Assembly (NCBI RefSeq): GCF_036323735.1
Contig: NC_086040.1
Coordinates: 4,740,568 to 4,804,567, forward strand
Direction: 5' to 3'
DNA length: 64,000 nt
Source of the DNA: Rattus norvegicus
Taxonomy: Eukaryota > Chordata > Mammalia > Rodentia > Muridae
Under the pieces are notes generated by a model. It saw only the letters and a list, made by a program, of their open reading frames with translations. It made no database searches and was not told the origin of the DNA. A program made the position numbers and the translations under genes. Of this stretch, positions 23,691 through 34,562 are shown piece by piece (within the stretch, counting starts at the first letter, position 1; every line of letters starts with the position of its first letter).

Positions 23691-24109
23691 ATCAGTACTG
23701 CAGTAACCTAGCCTCAAATGAAAAAGCATTAAAAATTCTACACATCTATTAAGATGAGGATGATCTAACCTTCTCTTTAGGATTGGTGACTTCATGCTGT
23801 GCATCAGCCTTGCACAAGTACCCTTTCCTCTTCTTCTCCTGAAGTGTCTCCTTGCATATCTACAGTTGATCCAACTATGCTCCTTGTGGCATGAACACAC
23901 GAATATGGCTTAAATCTGTGCAGTTCCTGCAATTATTTGCCTCCACTTAGCCTCTAATATTTCTCATTTGGGAAGAAAAGGTCTGAGTAAGGAGGCCCTA
24001 TCATGAGATATGATATGTATTTCATTCAGGACAAGTGACCAATACTACTAGAGCACACATAAACGCTCTTTCTCTAAGAAAACTCAGACACCCATCTCTA
24101 TCTTAGAAA

Positions 24110-24905
24110 ATGTTTTTTATGTTCATCAGCACAGCGACAATGATTGCCAACAGTTACTCGCCACCCTATTCATATCAGACGAGAGGGACTGAAAAATGCT
24201 GGAAAGTAAAAATGTGGTACTGCATCCATATATGGATCTCTGACTGATAACAATAATTGTATTGCGAGTCTGTTTGCGTTCCACACATCTCCCGTAGGAT
24301 TCTGACATTGACCAAGGTACTGTGGTGCTGGTCATCTATTGTCAGACTTTCTGGCTGGGCTCCACGCAGCAGCTCAGAGGACAGAAAACCTGTAAAAAGT
24401 AAGTTAGTACCTCAGAACAACATTCTTTTCTAATATAGTTTCTATGGACTTATCACATAGCTACACCAATAGTCCCAGAGGCCCTGGACATAGGCAGATG
24501 TTCAAAAGTGCTTTTGTCACTCAGTTGGCACCAGATATTTGATGTAAAAAGATTAGAGGGATGTGCAGGTATGGATGAGTCTCAGTGGTTAGTGGTAGCT
24601 GAAAATGAGTGGGAAAATAGAGATTTGATTGAGACCCAGGAGGACAAGAGACGTACCAAGGCGACTAGTGGCAATACTAACAGTAAATCTGAATGAAAAA
24701 TAAGTTTTGTGAAACAAACAAGAAAAGGGCCAGGAGACTACCAAGCAACCTTTGGAGAAAGACAAACATGCCTCCTGCAAATAAAGTGTACATTGAAAAA
24801 ATAAGTCCTGTAACAGGAAGTAAAAAGTAAATTGAGTACTACAGTTAGAAGAGTAATGGGTCCCAGGATACTATACTCCAGGAGCCTATGGTAAAACTTA
24901 AAATT
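24110..24905 (+). pseudogene. Endogenous retrovirus gag relic (capsid to nucleocapsid)
   Basis: DCQQLLATLFISDERD (24142-24189), followed by TGA at 24190-24192, resembles the C-terminal capsid of gammaretroviral Gag. FVTQLAPDI (about 24514) and, after a one-base shift, VKRLEGCAGMDESQW continue it, followed by a charged RR-rich tail as expected before nucleocapsid. No intact CCHC zinc knuckle is visible. The relic stops where LINE-1 C inserted. Matrix and the gag start were not recognised upstream. Confidence 0.75.
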
Positions 24906-26872
24906 TGAGGAATTCAAGGCCCATACCTAAACATAGTAAAAGCCATATACAGCAAACCAGTCGCTAACATTAAACTAAATGGAGAGAAACTTGAAGCAAT
25001 CCCACTAAAATCAGGGACTAGACAAGGCTGCCCACTCTCTCCCTACTTATTCAATATAGTTCTTGAAGTACTAGCCAGAGCAATCAGACAACAAAAGGAG
25101 GTCAAGGGGATACAGATCGGAAAAGAAGAAGTCAAAATATCACTTTTTGCACATGATATGATAGTATATTGAAGTGATCCCAAAAGTTCAACCAGAGAAC
25201 TACTAAAGCTGATAGACAATTTCAGCAAAGTGGCTGGGTATAAAATTAACTCAAATAAATCAGTAGCCTTCCTCTGCACAAAAGAGAAGCAAGCCGAGAA
25301 AGAAATTAGGGAAACGACACCCTTCATAATAGACCCAAATAATATAAAGTACCTCGGCGTGGCTTTAACTAAGCAAATAAAAGATCTGTACAATATGAAC
25401 TTCAAGACTCTGAAGAAAGAAATGAAGAAGACCTCAGAAGATGGAAAGATCTCCCATGCACATGGATTGGCAGGATTAATATAGTAAAAATGGACATTTT
25501 ACCCAAAGCGATCTACAAATTCAATTCAATCCCCATCAAAATACCAATCCATATCTTCAAAAAGTGAGACAGAACAATTTGCAAATCCATCTGGAATAAC
25601 AAAAAACCCAGGATACCTAAAACTATCCTCAACAATAAAAGGATTTCAGCGGGAATCACTATCCCTGAACTCAAGCAGTATTACAGAGCAATAGTGATAA
25701 AAACTGCATGGTATTGGTACAGAGACAGACAGATAGACCAATGGAACAGAATTGAAGACCCAGAAATGAACCCACACACCTATGGGCACTTGATTTTTGA
25801 CAAAGGAGCCAAGACCATCAAATTGAAAAAAGATAGCATTTTCAGCAAATGGTGCTGGTTCACTGGAGGTCAACTTGTAGAAGAATGCAGATCGATCTAT
25901 GCTTATCACCCTGTACAAAGCTTAAGTCCAAGTGTATCAAGGACCTCCACATCAAACCAGATACACTCAAACTAATAGAAAAAAAACTAGGGCAGCATCT
26001 CGAACACATGGGCACTGGAAAAAAAAATTTCCTGAACAAAACACCAATGGCTTATGCTCTAAGATCGAGAATCAACAAATGGGATCTCATAAAGGTGCAA
26101 AGCTTCTGTATGGCAAAGGGCACTGTGGTTAGGACAAAATGGCAACAAACAGTTTGGGAAAAGATCTTTACCAATCCTACAACAGTTAGAGGCCTTATAT
26201 CCAAAATATACAAAGAATTCAAGAAGTTAGACTGCAGGGAGACAAATAACCTATTAAAAATGGGCTTCAGAGCTAAGCAAACAATTCACAGCTGAGGAAT
26301 GCCGAATGGTTGAGAAACACCTAAAGAAATGTTCAACATCTTTAGTCATAAGGGAAATGCAAATCAAAACAACCCTGAGATTTCACCTCACACCAGTGAG
26401 AATGCCTAAGATCAAAAACTCAGGGGACAGCAAATGCTGGTGATGATGTGGAGAAAGAGAAACACTCCTCCATTTTTGGTTGGTTTGCAGACTGGTACAA
26501 CAATTCTGGAAATCAGTCTGGAGGTTCCTCAGAAAATTGGACATTGAACTACCTGAGGATCCAGCTATTCCTCTCTTGGGCATATACCCAAAAGATGTCC
26601 CAACATATAAAAAAGACACGTGCTCCCCTATGTTCATAGCAACCATATTTACAATAGCCAGAAGGTGGAAAGAACCCAGATGCTCTTCAACAGAGGAATG
26701 GATACAGAAAATGTGGTACATCTACACAATGGAATATTACTCAGCTATCAAAAACAATGACTTTATGAAATTCGTAGGCAAATGGTTGGAACTGGAAAAT
26801 ATCGTCCTGAGTGAGCTAACCAAATCACAGAAATACATACATGGTATGCACTCACTGATAAGTGGCTATTAG
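24906..26872 (+). pseudogene. LINE-1 C ORF2 relic
   Basis: It begins in the reverse transcriptase palm region. The catalytic FADD box reads FAHD (25146-25157), losing the first aspartate, and a TGA follows nine bases after it. Open pieces at 25230-25484, 25694-25975, 25849-26295 and 26480-26872 together cover the thumb and the C-terminal cysteine-rich region, separated by frameshifts. The terminal HGMHSLISGY and TAG at 26870-26872 are at the standard ORF2 end. Confidence 0.93.
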
Positions 26873-27580
26873 CCCAAATGCTTGAATTACCCTAGATGCC
26901 TAGAACACATGAAACTCAAGACAGATGTTCAAAATGTGAATGCTTCACTCCTTCTTAAAAGGGGAGCAAGAATACCCTTGGCAGGGAATAGAGAGGCAAA
27001 GATTAAAACATAGACAGAAGGAACACCCATTCAGAGCCTGCCCCACATGTGGCCCATACATTAACAGTCACCCAATTAGACAAGATGGATGAAGCAAGGA
27101 AGTGCAGGCCGACAGGTGCTGGATGTAGATCTCTCCTGAGAGACAGAGCCAGAATACATCAAATACAGAGGCGAATGCCAGCAGCAAACCACTGAACTGA
27201 GAACGGGACCCCTGTTGAAGGAATCTGAGAAAGAAATCGAAGAGCTTGAAGGAACTAGAGACCCCTTATGAACAAAAATGTCAAGCAACCAGAGGTTCCA
27301 GGGACTAAGACACTACCTAAGGACTATACATGGACTGACCCTGGACTCTGACCTCATAGGTAGCAATGAAAATTCTAGTAAGATCACCAGTTGAAAGGGA
27401 AGCCCTGGGTCCTGCTAAGACTGAATGTGTTTGCTGGGGAGAGGGCGCCAAAGGGGGGAGGATGGGGAGGGGAACACCCATAAAGAAGGGTAGGGGGAGG
27501 GACTAGGGGGATGTTGGCCCATAAATCGGGAAAGGGAATAACACTCGTAATGAAAATAAAATATACTCAAGTTAAAAAGA
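24906..27580 (+). mobile_element. LINE-1 copy C inserted in the retroviral gag-pol relic
   Basis: A 5'-truncated LINE-1 running from the reverse transcriptase to the 3' UTR and a short A-rich end. AAAACTTAAAATT flanks it on both sides (24893-24905 and 27581-27593), a 13-bp target-site duplication. The GGAATTCAAGGCCCATACCT start is normal internal ORF2 sequence, so truncation was at insertion. It is younger than the retrovirus it splits. Confidence 0.96.
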
Positions 27581-27593
27581 AAAACTTAAAATT

Positions 27594-29234
27594 GTGGAAA
27601 AGCAATTGAGTTCTTACTGGTCACTGGATTGACATATTCAGTCCTCAATAATCTACTATGACAATTATCTGAGCAGAAGATAACATTAAAAGTAGCAAAA
27701 TGAAAACCCCCATTAATGTCTCTGAAGCAGCAAACATTCCATTAACATTGGCAAGGGGATAATAACTCACCTGTTATTGATCATTTCAGATTGTCTCCAA
27801 TTCTTCCTGTTCCCTTCTGGCACGAGACCTCTTGAATAAACTGAAAGCAACCAACATCTTTTCTAAGAATGAGACACAGTTAGATTTCCAGACACTAACA
27901 AAGAAAACATTGTTTCTGTTTACCAAAAGAATATCTCCTTTGTGAAAGTCCTGCTCCATATACAAAAGATAGTTGGACTATCTTTCAGATTTGTAGGAAG
28001 AATCCTAGGTGTATTGACAGAAACTATCATCCCAGGCCTGGTCCTAAAACAAAATCCCATAAATGTTCAACTGGCCCATTCATTTGTGCTTATGTAGATT
28101 AAATAATCTGCAGTCTGGAAGCAAAGGGAGAGTTACAGAGTATAATAACCAGCTGAAAGTGGTGGGAATCCTAATATCCTGCCAGTCTCACTGGAGGATG
28201 TTGTCATTGCCTGAGAAGAAACTGGGACCATTAAGTATATAAACCATCTGAGATTTGAGGGACTTGCATTACAGTGTAGAGGCTACTTACCCTATAGTTC
28301 CTATCTCATATACACTCAGAAATCTGAATACTCCAGGGAAAATATGTAGACTGCATTGTACTTGAAAGATGTATTCTTCAGGTTCCCTTTGGCAGAGGAG
28401 ATAAGATTCAATTTTGAATTAAAGCTACAGAGGGATGTAAAAGTGGGCAAATAATTTAGACCCTCTTCATACAAGGATTTCAAAATTCTCCAGTCAGGTC
28501 TCTGGCTGGCCTCAGAAGTTTCCCAGGTCAACACTCTTACAAGATATAGATAATGTCCTCCTCTCTCCTGAAACTCAAAATAATTGAACGAGGGAAACTA
28601 GGCACTAGTCCAAGAGTCATAATCACTGAGCTAGCAACGGTGAGCTAGGAAAGTTCACCTTTTCATATTAAGAGGACACCAATCTTGGCAAAAATCTGGG
28701 GGAGGCTAAAGAAACCTGTATCAGAGAATGGTTGCTGTTATCCCACTGGTCCCATCTACAAAGGTTATGAGACAGGTTTGAGAGATTTTTCGTGTGGGTG
28801 GGTATTGCTCTGCCTGGATACCAGGGTTTGGAGAAATAGCAAAGCCTCCATAACCCATAACACATGAGGATACTAGGATGAATCTGCGTGAGACAGACGG
28901 TATGGAGTTTGAAATTTGATAGTTGGTTTTGGTTACCGCCCAACATTTCAAGGTTCCTCAGAATGTTTTTATCTGTTTGTCCATGAAACAGATGAAAAAA
29001 TACTGCATGAGGGATTTACAAAAACACTTTAGGGCTGTGAAAACACTTTGTAGTGCACCTGTCCAAACAACTGGACCCTGTAGCATCAGGATGGATCACT
29101 TGTCTAAAGGCTACGTTAGGTGCCCCTATTCTGTGAAAGAAGCAGAGAAGTTAATTCTGGGCCAGCATTTTATACTCCTATCATCTCAGAGAGTTGAAGC
29201 CTTTCTACAAGGAAAACTACAAACTGGCTTCTAT
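27594..29234 (+). pseudogene. Endogenous retrovirus pol relic 1 (reverse transcriptase)
   Basis: In the reverse transcriptase, LKDVFF (28362-28379), QGFQNSP (28472-28492) and a degraded catalytic box DIDN (28543-28554; the family has YVDD) appear in order, in frames broken by stops. EAEKLILGQHFILL (from 29139) marks the connection/RNase H boundary. Protease should lie in the first few hundred bases but I could not place its motif. The relic is cut by the LINE-1 at 29235. Confidence 0.82.
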
Positions 29235-29882
29235 TTTTTCATCTTTATTAACTTGAGTATTTCTTATTTACATTTTGATTGTTATTACCCTTCCCGGTTT
29301 CCAGGCTAACATCCACCTAACCCTTACCCCTCGCTTTCTATATTTGTGTTCCCCTCCCCATCCTATCCTCATTACCGCACTCCCCCCCAGCAATCACCTT
29401 CACTGGGGGGTTCAGTCTTCACAGGACCAAGGGCATCCCTTTCCACTGGTGCTCTTACTAAGCTATTCATTGCTACCTATGAGGTCAGTGTCCAGGGTCA
29501 GTCCATGTGTAGTCTTTGCGTACTATCATAGTCCCTGGAAGCTATAGTTGGTTGGCATTGTTGTTGTTGTTCATTCATGTCTCAAGCCCCTTCAAGCTCT
29601 TTCATTCCTTTCTCTGATTCCTTCAACAGGGGTCCTGTTCTCAGGACAGAGGTTTGCTGCTGGCATTCACCTATGTATTTGCTGTATTCTCAGTGTGTCT
29701 CTCAGGAGAGATCTACATCCAGTTCCTGTTGACCAGCCCTTCTTTGCTGCTTCATTCATCTTATCTACTTTGTTAGCTGTATGTATATGCGCCACATGTG
29801 GGGCAGGGTCTGAATGAGTGTTCCTTTTGCATCTATTCTAAACTTTGCTTCTCTCTTCCCTCCCCAGTGTATTCTTGAGAAC
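29235..29882 (-). mobile_element. LINE-1 3' UTR copy inserted in retroviral pol
   Basis: The reverse complement of the rat LINE-1 3' UTR, severely 5'-truncated, with its A-rich 3' end at the left (plus-strand T-rich). CTGGCTTCTAT occurs at 29224-29234 and 29883-29893, an 11-bp target-site duplication. No coding part is present. Confidence 0.95.
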
Positions 29883-31420
29883 CTGGCTTCTATATGTCCC
29901 TTTTGCACACTAACAGATACTATTACTGGACCATCCTGGAGTGTAGTTGGAAAAACCCACTTGACATAAATCCTGTTACCCTGTTTTGTGCTGTAGGCCC
30001 TCAGATGCTCTTCCCTGACTGTCCTGAGGTACCAACAATGGTCCAATTTATGTGAACAGATATAATGGACTACTGCCAAACACCATTCTATGAAAGACAC
30101 TAATGCATTAGTCAACACAGTTGGGAGTATTTTCATTAAACATTGAGTGAGATACCAAGGAGCTTCAACAGTTACTGTAATTGAAATTATTTTCACGCAA
30201 GACTTAGAGCCAAGTTCATAGTCCCAGAGAACACAACTGATTCATCATTCTGACTCAGGAGGTCAAATGGGGAAAAGGAAAGGATATCATCTTGTACATG
30301 GACAGACAATATGTTTTGAATACTCCACATGTCTATGATATAATACCGAAACAAAAATTGTCCTTGTTGCTGAGGAAAGGACATTAAGAACATAGAGGAA
30401 GTCTTGGCTCTCCAAGAGGATATTTGGATTCCCATATGATTTGTTAGGCTTCACTGCTATGGATATCAAAGAGATGTCTGCCTTGAGACTAAAGGTAACA
30501 AGATCACTGACCTAGATGCCCAAAAAGTGTCCCTAAGTCCAACGATCCTCCTGACATACCCAACCCACTGCTACCTGAGACTTCATGGTATAAATATGAT
30601 GAGAGTATGCAAAAGCAACTGATGGATACCTGATGCCAAAGGTTGATAGTGAACAACAGATGGAAAGATCATTCTTTCAGAAACAATTTGCAGTTGTCTG
30701 ATAATTCAGCTTTACCAGGCTACTTGACTTGGGTCCACAGAACCCTATGAATTGCCACCACCAATGCATTTTATACCTACCTACATTGGACAGAATGACA
30801 GGGTATGTCTAAGCCAGATGTCAGGTTTATACTTATATAAATACAAGACAGAGTTCATTTGACAGAAGAATTCCGTTTGACTGACCAAAACTATGATGAT
30901 TTATGGGAACCTGATTTTACTGACATTTAGACTGCTAGGGTAGGATAAAAATATGTGCTTGTTTTTATTGATACCTTTTCTGCGTGAGTAGGAGCTTCTC
31001 CAACAGACAGAAACTGGTGAAAGAGAAACTAAAAAGCTCTGCTAGGAACTTTTCCCCTAATTTTCCCTCTCACTAGGAATGCTGTCATGGAATAGTCCAG
31101 CTTTTATAGCCAAAACCTCTGATTTAATAGTCAATTTTTTATAAATAGTGTGCAATCTTTGTGGTACATATGTAACTCAGAATTCTGGGTAGGTGGACAC
31201 AATCAACAAGACACTAAAAAAAAAAAAAAACACTATGGAAACTCCCAGTAGAGTCCAGGGAATTATCGAAAGACTGTTATTTTTTTATTGGGCCTGCTGC
31301 ATTCCTTGAGGGAGGGATTCATCCATATAATAGTATGTTTAGAATACACCCTCATTGCTTCCAATGCGCAGAGATTAGCAGTTGTAAGAACTTTTTAACC
31401 ATTTAATTCTTCAAATCCTA
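29883..31420 (+). pseudogene. Endogenous retrovirus pol relic 2 (RNase H to integrase)
   Basis: It continues pol after the LINE-1. The integrase core is the clearest part: WEPDFTDI (30904-30927), a TAG, KYVLV and VFIDTFS (30961-30981), then TGA at 30985-30987 where a Trp is usual. Downstream bases to about 31420 are consistent with the rest of integrase in shifting frames, interrupted by a poly-A stretch at about 31216. RNase H between 29900 and 30700 is only weakly recognisable. It is inactive. Confidence 0.8.
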
Positions 31421-31564
31421 GTCCTCCAGTTTTCCATAAAATCTATTCTTTTTCCTATCAGAAAATGGCACTGAACCTCTAAATCCACTAAAAATAACCC
31501 ATTGTTTGAGCCAAGTTGTAGTGAAGCTGCATGAGTCAGGAGATATGTAATGATTTTTTCAAGT

Positions 31565-32715
31565 CCTACAGCTATGGGGTTAGGTGGAATTCTAAAATGG
31601 ATTCTGTGCAACTAGGTAAAAAATGTAGAATCGACATACACAATGCCAAATAATTTCCCACCTGTTCTATTAAAGTTGAGGTTTCACTGGTCCTCAAGCC
31701 ATTCCTCTCCCTGCCCATCCTCCTGAACATTATGTTTTGCCTGAAGAAAGAATCATGGTAAAACATCCAAAACTCTCAAGTCTGGTCCTGGGTACACAAG
31801 AAGGTAAATATTAGAGAACTGATATCTAATAGGACTACAGAACTGCCTTCTATAGTCCATTTTTTCCTTTGCTTTACTGATATCTATTTATCATTTGAAG
31901 TAGGCAGACAATATTCTTACTGTTGCATTCACTCTATAGCTGGGCCCCCTTTGTTGCCACAATCATTGCAAAAATTGGAATTGGAAATCAGAATTTTTGA
32001 GTATACATTCAGGAATATGTATAAAGTCTCCTATCAAGAAATGTAAAATAAGAAAATGAAATACAATATTGATTCAATTAAAGGTCTGTTTGGAATATAA
32101 TGGCCTTTGGGAAACAGAGAAAACATAGCACATTTAACTGTATGTCACAGGATTAGATCAGGGAATAGACTTATTCTTCAGAAGAATTTTCTCCATTACA
32201 TACTCCTAGATCTTTTCTACAAATGCCAAGACCCTGACTAATTTTCTCCATTCAGAGCATGTAACACTTATGAAGCAAAGAGAAGTCTCTAGCTTTAGAG
32301 AGATGTAGTATGTATAGGTTTCCACTGTGTCACAGGAGTCACATTTGGAAGAGCACCCTCGAATCTGGTCAATGTAAGGAAAGCAGCTCAGCAGGTAGGC
32401 CATGGCAATTCTCAGTGAAATCATCATTAGGTCCTACCTGAAAACGGTATTGTAACCTGGAGAGCCCTAGCTTCTGTGATGTCACAAGTGTTGTCGTAAC
32501 AGCAACTACTCCTTAGATATTCCCTCAGTACCTCTGGGGTTTACTAACAGTCCCCTAATTCAGAGTAAACAGCCATTTGGGAGTGATAACAAGAGAATAA
32601 AGATATCTCAGATGGGGAGAAGGAAGCTGGCCTTCTGTCTTGGTATAAAAAAAGGAAGAAAAATGTCGTCCATGGGAAAGCTCAGTGAGTACCGGATAGG
32701 ACTTAAGGGGATTCA
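31565..32715 (+). repeat. Copy 1 of a diverged 1.2-kb duplicated segment
   Basis: It aligns by eye, co-linearly and in the same orientation, with 62798-64000: shared blocks include AATGGATTCTGTGCAACTAG-like, AAAGTCTCCTAT, TCTGGTCAATGTAAGGAAAG and GAAGCTGGCCTTCTGTCTTG. Identity looks moderate, with small indels. It directly follows the retroviral integrase relic, so it may be the 3' part of that element (envelope remnant or LTR), but no envelope motif was found. A TATA-like GGTATAAAAAAAGG (about 32641) and a TGATGTCA motif (about 32477) would fit an LTR. The identity is unresolved. Confidence 0.7.
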
Positions 32716-33149
32716 CTGAAGAGATAGCCTTGATCTGAGCCTTCCACATATGGAAATGAGGGGCTGCGAGCCTCTCAGAAGCATCTGGACTTCCCTGCTT
32801 GTTATGGTTTCTGGAAATCAGAGAGTTTATATCATTAATTTATTTATTCCAAAAACCAGGTGTTGGGAATGGCAAAGTCATTTTTCTGAGAGGTCATGGC
32901 TTTTATTCTTTTGCCCAGATAAAAAAGGTTCTAAGGAAAAAGGGAAAGACAAATATTCTGTCCTCAGAGTAAACTCCTCCGTGCTTTGGATTCCTAGGGT
33001 TCAGTTTGTGTCTGACACTGATATCTGGGAGAGAGAAATGCTACCAAGTTGAGACTTCATCATCACAGTCTTTTCACTAGTGTTACTCTGACTACCATTC
33101 CCTGACTGTGACCCTTTATATTTCTGAGTCAATAGGTGAGATTAACTGA
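32716..33149. other. Unassigned DNA between duplicated segment and LINE-1
   Basis: No gene or named repeat is recognised. An open frame at 32750-33052 (+) of 100 codons has no family I know. It might be a further part of the retroviral element. Confidence 0.4.
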
Positions 33150-34475
33150 CAGTTTTCTTTTCTTTAATTTATTTTTTTTATTTTCAGCAAATTTTATTTC
33201 TTTTACAAATGGATATTTCTATATTTACATTTCAAAAGTTATTTCCTTTCCCAGTTTTCTGTCTATAAGAGCCATAACTGGTACCCTTACCCTTCTTCTA
33301 TAACCCCTCTTACTGCACCTTGATATTCCCTTTAACTGGGAGTCAAACCTATGTGGGACCCGGAACATTTCCTTCCATTTGTGCCCATCGAGGCCATCCT
33401 CTGCTAATATGCAGTTGGAGCCATCGGTCTATCCATGAACAGTCCTGGAATATTGACTTAGTAACAGAAACCTCCGGTTCATTCCCATTGGTATTCTTAT
33501 GGGGATAAAAGCCCCTTCAGATCTTGCAATTTTTTTCTCAAAATCTAAAAACAAGAGATCCGTTTTCAGTTCACTGGTTTGCCAATAGCAGTCACTTATG
33601 TATTTGACGTACTCTAGCTGTGTCTCTCAGGAAGTATCTGTATCCAGATATTGGAAGCATGAACTTCTTAGCTTCATCAATCTTATCTAGTTTTGGTGGC
33701 GTGCATATATATATTTTTCCATGTGCATGGAATGCTCTGAATGGGATTCCTTCAGTTTCTACTCTAAATTCATACATATGTTTGTTCCCCCTTTTAAAAA
33801 GGAGCAAAGAATGCACATCTTGAGTGTCCTTCTTAGTCTTCAAGTAGTCCGTGGTCTGCAAGTTGGGTAATTTAATCTTTTGTGCCAATATCCACTTTTG
33901 GTGATTTCATACCATATATGTTTTTCTGTAATTTGGTTACCTCAGTATTATATTTTCTAATTAATCCATTTGTCTATGAATTTCTTGAAATCATTGCTTT
34001 TGATAGCCGAATAGTACAACATTGAGTAGATGTACCACATTTTCTCTATCCATTCCTCTGATGAATGCCATTAGGTTTCCTTCAACCTTCTGGTATCATT
34101 AATAAATCTGTTATTGAAGTAGTTAAAATAAAAACTTCATAAAAACTACATATGAACAGCAGATAAGGGGTCAGGACAGAACGGGCCTGAGACATACCCG
34201 GCCAAGCCTAAACACAAGGTCAAGAGATTGTTCCAGGAACTAGCAGCCACCATCTCCGTTGAGTCCTGGGCCATCCGGATGGGCAACTCCCTGTTCCGCT
34301 ATAGTTAATAGTTACCAAACTCCCTGCTCTGCAAATAAAGATAAGACGCTCTCCTACATTGTGAACACTCCAGCCTGCACGTACTGCTTGCTGGTGAGAC
34401 CTTGTATCCATTTCCCTTGCTGATATATAAATCAAGCAATCAAGTATAACCACGCTGAATCCGCTTGCCTTGCCC

Positions 34476-34483
34476 TATAAAAA
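34476..34483 (+). promoter_or_regulatory. LTR TATA box
   Basis: TATAAAAA in CCCTATAAAAAGCC inside the solo LTR. Transcription would start about 25-30 bases downstream. Activity is unknown. Confidence 0.6.
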
Positions 34484-34556
34484 GCCTTAAATTTCGAGTC
34501 TTGAGGTCGACTCCTCTGTCTCCTGTGTGAGATACAAGTCGTCCCATATCTCTGAT

Positions 34557-34562
34557 AATAAA
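34557..34562 (+). terminator. LTR polyadenylation signal
   Basis: AATAAA, about 75 bases after the TATA box, in the position expected for the R region of a class I LTR. Confidence 0.6.

Larger units (their letters stand above)
24110..31420 (+). mobile_element. Class I (gammaretrovirus-like) endogenous retrovirus relic, gag-pol
   Basis: Three separated blocks carry retroviral relics in the right order on the plus strand: gag capsid (24110-24905), protease to RNase H connection (27594-29234) and RNase H to integrase (29883-31420). The gaps are LINE-1 insertions with target-site duplications (24906-27580 and 29235-29882), so the blocks were contiguous before. Every block holds stops and frameshifts. 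No envelope gene and no flanking LTRs could be identified. The 5' and 3' limits are approximate. It may extend into the duplicated segment at 31565-32715. Class assignment rests on recognisable gag and pol motifs. Confidence 0.85.

Noticed and set aside
29765..30435. Minus-strand open frames of 143 and 80 codons
   Set aside because: They lie antisense to the retroviral pol relic and the LINE-1 3' UTR. No family match is evident and the plus strand explains the sequence.
32206..32427. Minus-strand open frame with several cysteines, considered as a small secreted protein
   Set aside because: Its counterpart in copy 2 (63485-63685) reads in a different frame with a stop early in the shared part, so the frame is not conserved.
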